This document shows positions 26,095 to 37,945 of a stretch of DNA of 64,000 bases, piece by piece. How positions within the stretch are numbered: the stretch's first letter is position 1; each line of letters opens with the position of its first letter. The position numbers and the translations under genes were made by a program. The stretch spans positions 930,001 through 994,000 of the forward strand of contig CAVPYY010000003.1 in the NCBI GenBank assembly GCA_963710135.1. The letters run 5' to 3'. The notes below the pieces were generated by a model. It worked only from the letters and a program-made list of their open reading frames with translations. It did not search any database and was not told where the DNA came from. The stretch comes from SG8-30 sp963710135. Lineage in GTDB: Bacteria > Pseudomonadota > Gammaproteobacteria > Steroidobacterales > Steroidobacteraceae.

Positions 26095-26844
26095 ATGAAG
26101 CGGGCGGATCCAATACACGACAGCGAGGCGAGGCCGCCGGGACGATCTGGCGACAGGCTGATTCGTGCGGACTTCACGCATCGCGAAGTCGTCCGGCCGG
26201 CGGACGACGCCTGGGTGCCGTCCCCAGCGCCCGGCGTCGAGCGACGCATGCTGGACCGGGTCGGCGGCGAGGTTGCGCGTGCCACCTCCGTCGTGCGCTA
26301 TGCGGCCGGCTCGCGCTTCGACGCGCACACGCACGGTGGTGGCGAGGAGTTCCTGGTGCTGGAGGGCGTGTTCTCGGACGAGCGCGGCGACTACCCGGTC
26401 GGCAGCTATGTCCGCAATCCGCCGGGCAGTTCGCATGCGCCGTTCAGCGAGCAGGGCTGCACGCTGTTCGTGAAGCTGCATCAGTTTGCCGCGGGCGACA
26501 CGACCCATATCGTCATCGACACCCGCCGCGCCCCCTGGCTGCCGGGCCTGGTAGATGGACTCAGCGTGCAGCCGCTGCATTCGCATGGCACCGAGCACGT
26601 GGCGCTGGTGCGATGGGCGCCGGGCACGCGCTTCAATCCGCATCAGCACTGGGGCGGCGAGGAGATCTTCGTCGTTGAGGGCACGTTCGAGGACGAACAT
26701 GGGCGCTACCCGGCCGGCAGCTGGCTGAGGAGCCCGCACGGCTCGGCGCATACGCCCTTCAGCAACGAGGGATGTACGATATTCGTGAAGACGGGGCACC
26801 TCCAGCCGGAGCGACTGGCCGGCTGGGTCGGCGAAGCGAGCTGA
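26095..26844 (+). CDS. double-cupin (ChrR-like) protein
   Basis: Protein of 249 residues with two cupin barrels of the ChrR/anti-ECF sigma factor type, about 60-125 (ARFDAHTHGGGEEFLVLEGVFSDE pattern; landmark HTHGGGEEF) and 170-235 (NPHQHWGGEEIFVVEG). Each carries the HxH...E metal-binding set. The zinc-binding anti-sigma N-terminal domain of true ChrR is absent, so this is more likely an enzyme or sensor than an anti-sigma factor. Co-transcribed with the GST. Confidence 0.85.
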   Translation: MKRADPIHDSEARPPGRSGDRLIRADFTHREVVRPADDAWVPSPAPGVERRMLDRVGGEVARATSVVRYAAGSRFDAHTHGGGEEFLVLEGVFSDERGDYPVGSYVRNPPGSSHAPFSEQGCTLFVKLHQFAAGDTTHIVIDTRRAPWLPGLVDGLSVQPLHSHGTEHVALVRWAPGTRFNPHQHWGGEEIFVVEGTFEDEHGRYPAGSWLRSPHGSAHTPFSNEGCTIFVKTGHLQPERLAGWVGEAS

Positions 26845-26907
26845 CAGACCAGGGCGGTGACGCCAATAGCGCGTACCCTGCCGGGAACCTCGAACACACA
26901 GCTGGAA

Positions 26908-29106
<2,199 letters not shown>

Positions 29107-29122
29107 GTAAACGCCACCCGCC

Positions 29123-30745
29123 TCAGATGCCGAACACCTTCAGCACGGCATCGGTGAGGCCCTCGAGTCCACGCCCGGTGATGCCGGAACGGCGTCCGCC
29201 GGCGGGCATTTCCTCGTAGACGAACCGTCCCGGCCCGCCGGCGAACAGGTCGTTGAACAGGTCTTCCTTGCCGCGCAGGTAGGAGATGAAGGTCTCGCAG
29301 CGGGTGTTCCGGTACTGCAGGTTGGCGCTGAAGCCGAGCGTGGCGGCCTGATTGATCAGCCGGGGCTGATCCGCTTGCGGCGCCTCGGCGCGCACGCCGC
29401 GGCAACCCTTCAGGATCAACTGGCAGGGCCCGTGAAACACCAGGTAGCGCAGCTGCAGCGTGAGCCATGCGTGCAGACTGCCGAGCCGCCAGTGCCGCGA
29501 GATGGCTACCGGTGTTCCCTGCGGCTTGACCACGCCGGCCAGCGCGCGCGGCTGCAGCACCATCGACGCTCCCTCGGGCAGCTCGAGCACGCCGACCTCA
29601 CCGAACGCGTCCTGCTGCGAGGACACGACGACGCGCGTCGCGTGGCCGTTCTCGGGCTGGATGCGCGTCAGCGCAAACATGCCCGATGCCAGGCTGGCGA
29701 ACGGCAGCTGGTAGTTCAGGAACCATTGCGTGCGCTTGCGCGCGGGCTGGCTGCTGCTTTGCAGGAAGTCCGGATGTACCAGGAGCTCCTGTCCCGGCTC
29801 GATCTCGAGTGGCACCGAGACGGCCGAGACCGCCATGGCCGGCACCGCGGCGGCGTTGCCGTGCTCGAGGATCTGTATGGGCGCCATCCGGCCTGCCAAA
29901 GGCGCCACCACGAAGTAGAGGAAGGCCTTGATGACTACCGGTGCCAGCAGCGCGGCCATCAGGATGGCGAGTGCCAGTGGCAACTGCGCGTAGGTCGCGT
30001 CCATCAGCTGCTGGCGCGGATCGCGGGCGACGCGCTCGCGCTGTGCGGCCAGCACCGACTGCAGCGAAGCAACTTCCTGCTCGCGCTGCTGACGCTGCGC
30101 GGTGAGCTCCTCGTGCCGCGGTGACGTCGAGCCTGTCAGTCTCGAGATGTCCTCGACCAGCGTCGAGCGCCGTCCGTACAGTGATGCCAGCGGCGACTTG
30201 GCAACAGCGGGCGCGGCGCGGCGGCGCGCGGCCTCCCAGGTTCGGGCATTGGCCTCCAGCACGGCCTGCCGGGCACGCGCGGCCTCAACGGCCGCGACCT
30301 TGGCGGGATTCAGGTAGCTGTCCCACCAGTACAGGTCGGCCTCCAGCGCATCCGCCCTGGCGCGCGCGGCCGCCGCCGCGTCCCGGGCGGCCCGGGACTG
30401 GCGCTCCAGGTCCGCAAAGCGCCGCAGGGCCTCCTGCCACTTCGGTTCGGCCCGCGCGATGCGCGCACTCAGCGTGTCGAGCTCCTCCAGCAGCGGCCTC
30501 GTCGCCGCCTGCATCCGGTCGCGCCACACCGCGGTGTCGGCCGCGATGGCGTCGTCGATCGCCGCCAGATCGGCACGCAGCGTGGCCAGCAACGTCTGCT
30601 GGCGCTCGATTTCACCGCGCAGCGCGCTGAGCTGCTGCCACTCATCCTTGAGCCACGCGCCGACCAGCAGCACGACCAGGATCAGCAGCAGCAGTCCCAG
30701 CTTGTGGGTCAGCCACTTCAGGATCGTTGCGAACAGCTTGGTCAT
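29123..30745 (-). CDS. unknown membrane-anchored coiled-coil protein
   Basis: I do not recognise a named family with certainty. The 540-residue product has a short cytoplasmic start, one membrane helix (LGLLLLILVVLLVGAWL, about 15-31), a long coiled coil rich in Ala, Arg, Gln and Glu (about 35-255), a second hydrophobic segment (LALAILMAALLAPVVIKAFLYFVVAPLAG, about 265-293), and a C-terminal beta-rich domain (about 300-530) that may belong to the AIM24-like fold (IEPGQELLVHPDFL, VLQPRALAGVV). The layout suggests an envelope-spanning or scaffolding protein. It is followed by the prolyl oligopeptidase gene in convergent orientation. Confidence 0.7.
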   Translation of the reverse strand: MTKLFATILKWLTHKLGLLLLILVVLLVGAWLKDEWQQLSALRGEIERQQTLLATLRADLAAIDDAIAADTAVWRDRMQAATRPLLEELDTLSARIARAEPKWQEALRRFADLERQSRAARDAAAAARARADALEADLYWWDSYLNPAKVAAVEAARARQAVLEANARTWEAARRRAAPAVAKSPLASLYGRRSTLVEDISRLTGSTSPRHEELTAQRQQREQEVASLQSVLAAQRERVARDPRQQLMDATYAQLPLALAILMAALLAPVVIKAFLYFVVAPLAGRMAPIQILEHGNAAAVPAMAVSAVSVPLEIEPGQELLVHPDFLQSSSQPARKRTQWFLNYQLPFASLASGMFALTRIQPENGHATRVVVSSQQDAFGEVGVLELPEGASMVLQPRALAGVVKPQGTPVAISRHWRLGSLHAWLTLQLRYLVFHGPCQLILKGCRGVRAEAPQADQPRLINQAATLGFSANLQYRNTRCETFISYLRGKEDLFNDLFAGGPGRFVYEEMPAGGRRSGITGRGLEGLTDAVLKVFGI

Positions 30746-30830
30746 GGCAGGGTGGGATCAAACGCGGCGCCTGGGCGGCAGTCTAACTGCCTGGTCATGC
30801 CGTGCGGCCTTCCGGCCCGGGATCACCGGT

Positions 30831-33425
30831 TCAGCGGTGCTTCTTGCCCGCGCCCGGCCGGAACGGCACCACGGGATCGTCGATCCGCCGCCCGCCCGGC
30901 TGCGGTTCCGCCGACGCCAGCAACGCGTCCATGAGGCCGCGGCTGCCTGCCGCGAAGTCGGCGACCGCGTCGCGGGGCATGGGCCGCGCGATCAGGAATC
31001 CCTGCACGTGCACCGGGCCGCAACCGGCGAGCCACGCCAGCTGCTCGACGCGTTCGATGCCCTCGACCGTGACACCCAGGCCGAGGTTGTGACAGACGCC
31101 GATGATGGAGCGCGCCAGCGATTCGGCCCGCTTGCTGCCGGGCGCATCGACGATCAGGCTGCGGTCGATCTTGACGCGCTTGAGCGGCAGTCGCGAGAGC
31201 GACGTGAGCGAGGAATAGCCCGTGCCGAAATCGTCGAGCGCAAGGCTGATGCCGTCGTCGCGCACCCTGCGCAGGGCCTCCACCGTTGAAGACGAGGTCT
31301 GGAACGCCGTTTCGGTCAGTTCCAGCTCGATGGCTTCGGCGGGCAGCTGGTAGCGGCTCAGTGTCTGGCTGAGGCGCTCCACGAAGCGGTTGTCGAGCAA
31401 CTGGTGGACGGATACGTTGATGGCGACGCGTGCGCTGGCGAGACCGTTCATCCGCCAGCCCGCGACAGCGGCGGCGGCCGTCTCGAGCACCCAGTCTCCA
31501 ATCTCGATGATCAGTCCCGACTGCTCGGCGATCGCTATGAACTCGCCGGCCGGCACCAGCGTGCCGTCGCTGCGCCGCCAGCGCAGCAGGGCCTCCATCA
31601 CCTCGGTAGTGCCGTCGACGACCGACACCTGCGGCTGGAAGACCAGCCCGAACTCCTGTGCCTCGACCGCGCGGCGCAGTGCCTGCTCCGTCGCGAAGCG
31701 TGTCTCGGCACCCTCGAGCAGCGACTGCGAGAACACCGCGATGCGGTTGCGACCCAGCGACTTGGCGCTGAACAGTGCGGCGTCGGCAGCCCGCACCAGC
31801 GAGGAGGCATCGCTCGCATGTTCCGGCAGCTGTGCGGTACCGACGCTGATGCTCACCAGGATATCGCGGCCGTCGAGGCTCAGCGGGGCGCGGAAGCCAT
31901 TGATGAGCCGGTCGGCCAGTGTCGCGGTGGCTTCCGCGGCGTTCGTGTCCTCCACGCAGATCAGGAACTCGTCACCGCCGAGGCGGGCGACGAACCGGCG
32001 CTCGCCGACCAGCATGCGGACGCGATCGGCGACGGCCCGCAGCAGCGCGTCCCCGATGTTGTGGCCGAAGTTGTCGTTGATCACCTTGAAGTTGTCGATG
32101 TCGATGGCGATCAGGCCGATTCCGGCGCCCTGGGTCGTCATCGAGCGCACCGCGCGGCGCAGGTGGTTGAAGGCGAAGCGGCGGTTCGGCAACCCGCTAA
32201 GCGGATCGTGGTTGGCGAGATGGGTGAGCTTGCGCGTGCGCGCCCGCACGCGGTTCTCCAGCTGCGCCCGTTGTTCCGCTACCTCGGCGTCGGCCTTTGC
32301 CAGTTGCTCGGCCATCTGGTTGAAGGCCTCGCCGAGCTCGCTCAACTCGCTCGATCCTCCCGACTGCACGCGCACGTCGTGGCCGCCGCGGGCCAGTGCG
32401 CGCGTGGCGGTGGTCAGGCGCTTCACGGGAATGGTGACCGCCAGGACGGTCAGCAGCGAAACCAGCAGCGTGACCGCCAGCACCCGATATACGAGTTGCT
32501 CGATCGCGTCCTCGGCGGAGCGGGTGGCCGCCGCCGCGGTTTCGGCGGACTCCACCAGCGCACGACTCGCCGGCTCGGCGAGGGCGGAGTCGAGACGCAA
32601 CGGCAGTTGCAGTCCGGACTCGGCGAAGTGCCCGCGCAGCGTCTGGATCTGCTGATCCTGGCCGATCACCTCCTGCTGCAGCCGCTCGACCTGTGCGAGA
32701 TCCTCCTCCACCAGCTCGGTCCAGGCGCGCCCGGGCGACTTCTGCAGCTCGCCACGGTACTCGCTGAACGTCGCGCGCAGGCTGCGCGTTGCCGTCCTGA
32801 GGGCGGACTCGCTCCCCTCCGCCCCGCCGACCAGATAGCCATTGAAGGCGGTGCGCAGCCTGCCGAGATCCAGCTCCAATTCCGCATAGGCGCGTCGCGT
32901 CAGCGCGGGGTCCGGCAGCTGCGCATCCGTACCGAAAGCGGTCGAGATACGACGCGTCAGCTGGTCGAGCGCCGTGCGGATGTCGTTCAGGGCCTGCTGG
33001 CGTTCGGCGCCGATCTCGATCAGCGACCAGCCGAGGCGGGTGTGTTCGGTGGTCTCGGCGCGAAACTGCTCGATGTCCTGCGCCGCGCCCGGCTGCATCT
33101 GGGCATAGCTCTCCAGACTGGCGAGGAGCGCGGCCTCGGCCTTCGCAACCCCGGCGCGATTGGCCTCGTCCGGCGCGCGGACTTCCGCGAGGACGGCCCG
33201 GTCGAAGGCCACCACATGATAGGTCAGTGCGTCGGCGACCCGCGACAGCGGCACCTGCTCGGTCTGCGTTGCGCGCAGGGTATCGAACGCCGTGCGCAGG
33301 TCGCGCTGCGCCGCCTGGTAGCCCACCACCACCACGATCGCGATGCAGGCGAACCCCAGCACCAGGCGAGCGGCCAGGCTCAGGCCAAAACGCGGCTTGA
33401 CAGAAGGCGGGGTCGGATCGGGCAT
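30831..33425 (-). CDS. membrane GGDEF/EAL cyclic-di-GMP enzyme with HAMP
   Basis: Bifunctional c-di-GMP signalling protein of 864 residues. It has a membrane helix at about 17-37, a periplasmic helical sensor region to about 310, a second helix at about 312-335, a HAMP and coiled coil, then GGDEF (motif RLGGDEF near residue 481) and EAL (EALLRW near 612, DDFGTGYSSL, EGIERVEQLAWL). Both catalytic motifs look intact. The frame stays open upstream into the PKHD gene because of a frameshift there, but the start MPDPTPPSVKPRFGLSL at 33425 is right for this family. It may supply the signal read by the riboswitch at 59.1 kb. Confidence 0.93.
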   Translation of the reverse strand: MPDPTPPSVKPRFGLSLAARLVLGFACIAIVVVVGYQAAQRDLRTAFDTLRATQTEQVPLSRVADALTYHVVAFDRAVLAEVRAPDEANRAGVAKAEAALLASLESYAQMQPGAAQDIEQFRAETTEHTRLGWSLIEIGAERQQALNDIRTALDQLTRRISTAFGTDAQLPDPALTRRAYAELELDLGRLRTAFNGYLVGGAEGSESALRTATRSLRATFSEYRGELQKSPGRAWTELVEEDLAQVERLQQEVIGQDQQIQTLRGHFAESGLQLPLRLDSALAEPASRALVESAETAAAATRSAEDAIEQLVYRVLAVTLLVSLLTVLAVTIPVKRLTTATRALARGGHDVRVQSGGSSELSELGEAFNQMAEQLAKADAEVAEQRAQLENRVRARTRKLTHLANHDPLSGLPNRRFAFNHLRRAVRSMTTQGAGIGLIAIDIDNFKVINDNFGHNIGDALLRAVADRVRMLVGERRFVARLGGDEFLICVEDTNAAEATATLADRLINGFRAPLSLDGRDILVSISVGTAQLPEHASDASSLVRAADAALFSAKSLGRNRIAVFSQSLLEGAETRFATEQALRRAVEAQEFGLVFQPQVSVVDGTTEVMEALLRWRRSDGTLVPAGEFIAIAEQSGLIIEIGDWVLETAAAAVAGWRMNGLASARVAINVSVHQLLDNRFVERLSQTLSRYQLPAEAIELELTETAFQTSSSTVEALRRVRDDGISLALDDFGTGYSSLTSLSRLPLKRVKIDRSLIVDAPGSKRAESLARSIIGVCHNLGLGVTVEGIERVEQLAWLAGCGPVHVQGFLIARPMPRDAVADFAAGSRGLMDALLASAEPQPGGRRIDDPVVPFRPGAGKKHR

Positions 33426-33583
33426 GCCCCACCACTGTATGCGCCCGGCAGCAGTACGCAAGTGACGCAGTGTGGGTTTCTGCAGACGGCCGGAGATCCC
33501 GCATCTGTGCCCGTTCCAGGTATGGCCGGCGCAGACCGCCGAGGAGGCGGGCGGGGCATGGCCCGCCGCGTCGCTCGCAACGC

Positions 33584-34254
33584 TCAGGTTTCCGCGAACA
33601 TAGCGCATCAGATTGGAGTAGGTCTTGGAAAGCAGGTCGAAGCGGGACGACTTGCCCTCGGTCTCGAACAGGGAACGGCGTGCAGCATCCAGGTCGAACA
33701 GCATCTCGCGGACACGCGGGTCGCGGATCAGGCTTTGCACCCAGCCAACCGCGACCTCGCGCTGGCCGGATCTGACGGTCTCGACGCGATGGAGCGTCGT
33801 CGCCGGATACAGTACGACAGTGCCCGGCGCCAGCTTGAAGGCCTGTTCTCCCTGCGCGTCGTCGATGACCAGCTCGCCACCCTCGTAGGACTCAGGCTCG
33901 CTGAGGAACAGGGTGAACGCGAGATCGGTGCGCAAGCTTGGATCGCCCATCAGCGCGTTGTCGACGTGGGAGCCGTAGCCCATGCCGGCGTCGCAGCGGC
34001 TGATGAGCAGCGGCGACATCGCTTTCGGCAGTGCGGCAGCGACGAAGGCGGAGTGCGCGACCAGGGCCTGCTCGATGACGCGAGTCGACCTTGCGATGCA
34101 CCGGCGCGGCCGCGTCGAGTTGAAGGTTGTTCTTCACTTCGACGGCCGACCAGCCCGCTGTAGCCCGACCCTCGACGAATGGCGCCCGGTCGAGGAGTCG
34201 CCTGATGTCGCCAACCCTGGCGTCGTCGAGAACCCCGCCCAGGCAGATGATCAT
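33584..34254 (-). pseudogene. PKHD-type Fe(II)/2-oxoglutarate dioxygenase, two frameshifts
   Basis: Homologue of PKHD-type hydroxylases (PiuC/YbiX), often linked to iron-siderophore receptors. Start MIICLGGVLDDARVGDIRRLL, later AGWSAVEVKNNLQL, then after a one-base insertion near 34085 VIEQALVAHSAFVAAALPK, GMGYGSHVDNALMG (first His and Asp), TVVLYPATTLHRVE (second His) and RRSLFETEGKSS. A second one-base insertion near 33601 removes the natural end LMRMFAET-stop at 33584 and lets the frame run into the GGDEF/EAL gene. Iron ligands are kept. The two lesions mark the left edge of a frameshift-rich stretch. Confidence 0.85.
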
Positions 34255-34314
34255 GCGCGATGCCCGCGCTGCAACAGGTCGCCCGGCGGCGCGCCGCCGG
34301 GTGACGCCACCGGT

Positions 34315-34962
34315 CTACTTCTCGATCTTGCCGAACGGCTTGCGCAGGAACACATCGAGATGGCGGCCGGTATAGATCTCCTTCCCGCTGCCATACATGC
34401 GCTTCCCGTCGCCGATTGCGATGTACTTGAACAGAAATCCAATGTAGTAGCAGGCCTCGCCATCCTCGGGCTTGCCGGAGTAGGCGGGCATGCAGACACG
34501 CCCGTCGTCAAACCTGTAGGCGCCGGATATCGGGTTGACCTTGGCGATCCAGCATTGGCCGTCCTCGACCTCATAGTCCTCGCCGATCTCGTGCGGACAC
34601 GCCGAAGCATCGGCCTTCTCCCAGTCGCGCTTCCAGCCCTCCACAGTACCTGAGGGGTCGAAATACATCGCGACAGCCTGGTCCTTGCGAATGGTACGCC
34701 CGGGCAGCGTTGCCCGCAGCTGATCGGTGGTGAGCGCCGGGAAATTGAAGGACGGGCCGCTGGCGGTCAGGCCAATGCCGCCTTCGCCGCCCTCGCCATC
34801 GAGCATCTTGCCGAGCGCCCGCGAGAAAGAGACGGTCGGTTGGCCCTTGGCGTCCGGGTAAGGAGTCACGCCGTCGGCGACGGCCGGACTGTCCGATGCG
34901 CCGGCAACTGCGACACAGGCGCTCATGCCAAGGCCGACCCAGATCTTTCGAGAAACTCTCAT
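34315..34962 (-). CDS. exported protein of unknown function
   Basis: Not recognised. A 215-residue product with a signal peptide (MRVSRKIWVGLGMSACVAVAGA) and a secreted body containing four Cys residues in pairs (SACPHEIG, DGQCWIAK, RVCMPAYSG, EACYYIG), which may form two disulphides, and aromatic motifs near the end (YTGRHLDVFL). The start at 34962 has AGGAG 8 nt upstream, better than the in-frame ATG further up. The frame is intact, unlike its neighbours, and it does not obviously belong to either flanking operon. Confidence 0.72.
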   Translation of the reverse strand: MRVSRKIWVGLGMSACVAVAGASDSPAVADGVTPYPDAKGQPTVSFSRALGKMLDGEGGEGGIGLTASGPSFNFPALTTDQLRATLPGRTIRKDQAVAMYFDPSGTVEGWKRDWEKADASACPHEIGEDYEVEDGQCWIAKVNPISGAYRFDDGRVCMPAYSGKPEDGEACYYIGFLFKYIAIGDGKRMYGSGKEIYTGRHLDVFLRKPFGKIEK

Positions 34963-35066
34963 GCGCTGCGCTCCTGCAGGTTCCCGCGAGGCGGGCATTG
35001 ATGAACGATGACGGCGTCGAGAATGTATTATTGAGTTTGAAAAATCAACTGCGGCGCCGCCCGGCC

Positions 35067-36582
35067 TCAGGGGAAGGCTGCGTGGCTCACCAGCTTGGGG
35101 AACAGGTACGCGTCGAGGCCTTCGGGTCCGCCCTCGCTACCATAGCCGCTGTGCTTCACGCCGCCGAACGGTGTCTCCGGAATGGTAATCGCGCAGCTGT
35201 TGATCCCGACGAGACCGCAGTCAAGCTGGCTCGCGATCGCGTCGATCGACGCTGCTGACCGCGTGAAGGCGTACGCAGCGAGGCCGTACTGGGTGTTCGA
35301 TTGGCCTCATGCAGCGCGTCCTCGAGTCTTCTCGAAGCGGTTGACGACGGCGACCGGTGCGAATGGCTCCTCGTTCATGACGCGCGCCCGCTGCGGGACC
35401 GCGCTCAGCACCGTCGGCTGCAGGAAATTGCCGCGCGAGCCGACGCGCAGCCCGCCGGTCACCACCGCGCCGCCTGCGGCGGCAGCGTCGGCGATCAGCG
35501 CCTGCGCGGCGGCGACCCTTCGTGAATTCGCAAGCGGACCCATGTCCGTTGCCGGGTCGAGACCACTGCCCGACCCGCAATCTGGACGCCTGCGATACGA
35601 ATGCCGCGAGGAACTCGTCGAACACCTCGGCGTGAACCAGGATCCGGCTCGGCGAGATGCAGGTCTGTCCCGCGTTGCGGTATTTGGCCTCCGCAAGCTG
35701 TGCGGCAGCGTGCGGCACGTCTGCATCGGTCAGCACGAGGGCGGGGGCATGTCCTCCCAGTTCCAGCGTGCAGCGCTTGAGTCCCTGCGCGGCGAGGCCG
35801 GCGATCTGCCGACCGACCTGGGTCGAACCTGTGAACGACACCTTGCGCACGACGCTGCTGCCGATGAGATGGCGCGAAATCATCGCGGGGTCGCCGAACA
35901 CGATGGACAGCACGTCCGGGCGGCAAGTCCGCTTCCTCGAGGGCGTCGGCCAGCGCCAGCGCGGTCGCCGGCGTTTCCTCTGCAGGCTTCAGGATGACTG
36001 AACATCCGACCGCGAGGGCCGCGGCGAGTTTCCGCATGGGCTGGGTCGCCGGGAAGTTCCACGGCGAGAAGGCGGCGACCGGTCCGACGGGCTCGCGCTC
36101 GACGACGAAACGGGGGCCGGAGCCGCGTGCGGGAATGACCCTGCCGTAGACCCGGCGTGCCTCCTCCGCGGCCCAGTCCAGCATGTCCGCCGCAACCTTG
36201 AGTTCGCGTACGGACTCACGCAAGGGCTTGCCCTGCTCCCGGGTCAGCCACGCGGCCTGCTCGTCTGCGCGCTTGCGCAGCATCTCGGCGGCGTCGTGCG
36301 AGCACCATCGGCGCGCCGGTCGACGGGCGTGCGGCGCCAGACCATCGAAGCCAGCGCTCGCCCGCAGCGAGCGCGGCGTCGAGGTCCGCTGCTAGATCGC
36401 GATCGGCAGTGCTCCGATGACCGAATCGTCCGCCGGATCGAGGACATCCGCTCGTCGGGCGCTGGTCGCAGCGGATCCGCGTGCCACCGATTCGCAGCGT
36501 GATCTCGGGATAGTCGTGCCTCGTCGGCCTGCCGCGCTGGATCAGCCCGATCGGTGCTCGGCGAGTCGGTGTGCGCTGTCAT
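35067..36582 (-). pseudogene. aldehyde dehydrogenase (succinate-semialdehyde dehydrogenase-like), several frameshifts
   Basis: NAD(P)-dependent aldehyde dehydrogenase spread over several frames. In order: MTAHTDSPSTD start, LRKRADEQAAWLTREQGKPL, ARGSGPRFVVEREPVGPVAAFSPWNFPATQPMRK, FTGSTQVGRQI, catalytic Glu in TLELGGHAP, catalytic Cys in AGQTCISPSR, EEPFAPVAVVNRFEKT, and the C-terminus ETPFGGVKHSGYGSEGG ending SHAAFP at 35067. Total length matches the family, and I count at least four one-base shifts (near 36300, 35930, 35540 and 35310). In a polyamine pathway it would oxidise an aminoaldehyde or succinate semialdehyde. It follows the aminotransferase gene (10 nt apart). Confidence 0.85.
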
Positions 36583-36592
36583 GCCGTCTCCA

Positions 36593-37907
36593 CTATGGCC
36601 TGCCCTGCAGGGCATCGAAGATCTGGACGATTTGCGCGGTGGATACGATCAGGGGTGGCGAAACGATCAGGGTATCGCCGCTGGCCCGCACCAGTACCCC
36701 GCGCTCGAAGCAGATCTCGCTGCAGGCGCGTCCTCTTGCGCCGGGCTGTTCCGGGCGCGGCGTCAGGTCGATGGCGCCGAGCAATCCGATGTTGCGTATG
36801 TCGACGACGCTGCCGGTGTCACGCAACGCATGGATCGCCGCCTCCCACGTCGGAAACTTGCTCGCCGCGGCGTCGAAGAGACCGAGTTCGTCGTAGACCT
36901 GCATCGCAGCCAGCGCTGCGGCGCAGGAGAGCGGATGGGCCGAGTAAGTGTAGCCATGCAGCAGCTCTATGGCGCCCGGCGGCCCAGTCATGATGCTGCG
37001 GTGTATGTCGCTCGAGACCAGCACTGCTCCCATCGGCGCCGCGCCGTTGGTGAGTCCCTTAGCGCAGGTGACGAGGTCCGGCGTCACGCCCAGCGCCTGC
37101 GCCGCGAACGCGTGCCCCAGACGACCAAACGCGGTGATGACCTCGTCGAATATCAGCAGAATGCCGTATGCGGTGCACAGCTCTCGCAGGCGTTCGAGAT
37201 ATCCGACTGGTGGCGGGGAATACCCCGCCGGAGCCGATCACCGGCTCCACGATCACTGCCGCAATGGTAGACGGATCGTGCAGCGTCACCAGCGCTTCCA
37301 GCTCTTTGGCGAACTCGCCGCCGTGCTCGGGTTGACCCTTGCTGAAGGCTGAGTGGTCGGGATCGTAGAGGAAGCCGTCAGGTGATCGACACCGGGCAGC
37401 AGCGGACCGAAGTCGCGTTTGTGGCGGCCGATACCGCCGACCGAGAGTCCTCCCAGCCCATGCCGTGATAGGACTTCGCGCGGCCGATGAATCGATATCG
37501 AGAGCCTTCGCCCCGGGCGCGGTGATAGGCCCTCGCGATCTTGAGCGCCGTATCGACTGCTTCCGATCCCGAAGTCGTGAAGAACGCATGGCGCAGAGGC
37601 TCCGGTGCGAGGGACGTGAGCCGTTCGGCGACCTCGAACGCCAGCGGATGACTCATCTGGAAAGACGAGACGAAATCCAGTTCCGCGGCCTGCCGCTGGA
37701 TCGCCTCGATGATTCGCGGTTGCGCGTGACCAGCGTTCACGCACCACAGGCCAGCCATGGCATCCAGGATCTTCGCGCCTTTGGTCGTCTCGTAGTACAT
37801 GCCGTAAGCGCGCTGGAACAGTCGCGGGTTGGCAGAAAGGCGCGATTCGGTGTGAAGGGCAGCCAAAACTGCGATCCGGGTCGCGATGGATGCTGGGCGC
37901 TTGGCAT
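36593..37907 (-). pseudogene. class III omega-aminotransferase, several frameshifts
   Basis: PLP-dependent aminotransferase of the omega-amino acid/diamine type, about 438 residues long but broken. The ATG at 37907 follows AGGGAG. Landmarks: FWLPFTPNR, YGMYYETTKGAKILDAMAGLWCVNAGH, HAFFTTSGSEAVDTALKIARAY, FIGRAKSYHGMGW, VIVEPVIGSGGVFP, and the PLP lysine in TCAKGLTNGAAPMGA, ending ..FDALQGRP. One-base shifts are needed near 37840, 37440, 37385 and 37215. It would transfer an amino group from a diamine or beta-amino acid to pyruvate. Encoded between the FAD oxidase and the aldehyde dehydrogenase, as in putrescine catabolism. Confidence 0.85.
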
Positions 37908-37945
37908 AATGAGATCTCCCTTGGTTCCTGTCAGGGAGCTCGCGG

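Noticed and set aside
30831..34019. Single 1,062-residue dioxygenase-GGDEF-EAL protein
   Set aside because: The join depends on a one-base insertion that abolishes the dioxygenase stop; both parts have normal family boundaries.
31404..34163. 900-codon plus-strand frame
   Set aside because: Antisense to the GGDEF/EAL and dioxygenase genes; no protein-like pattern.
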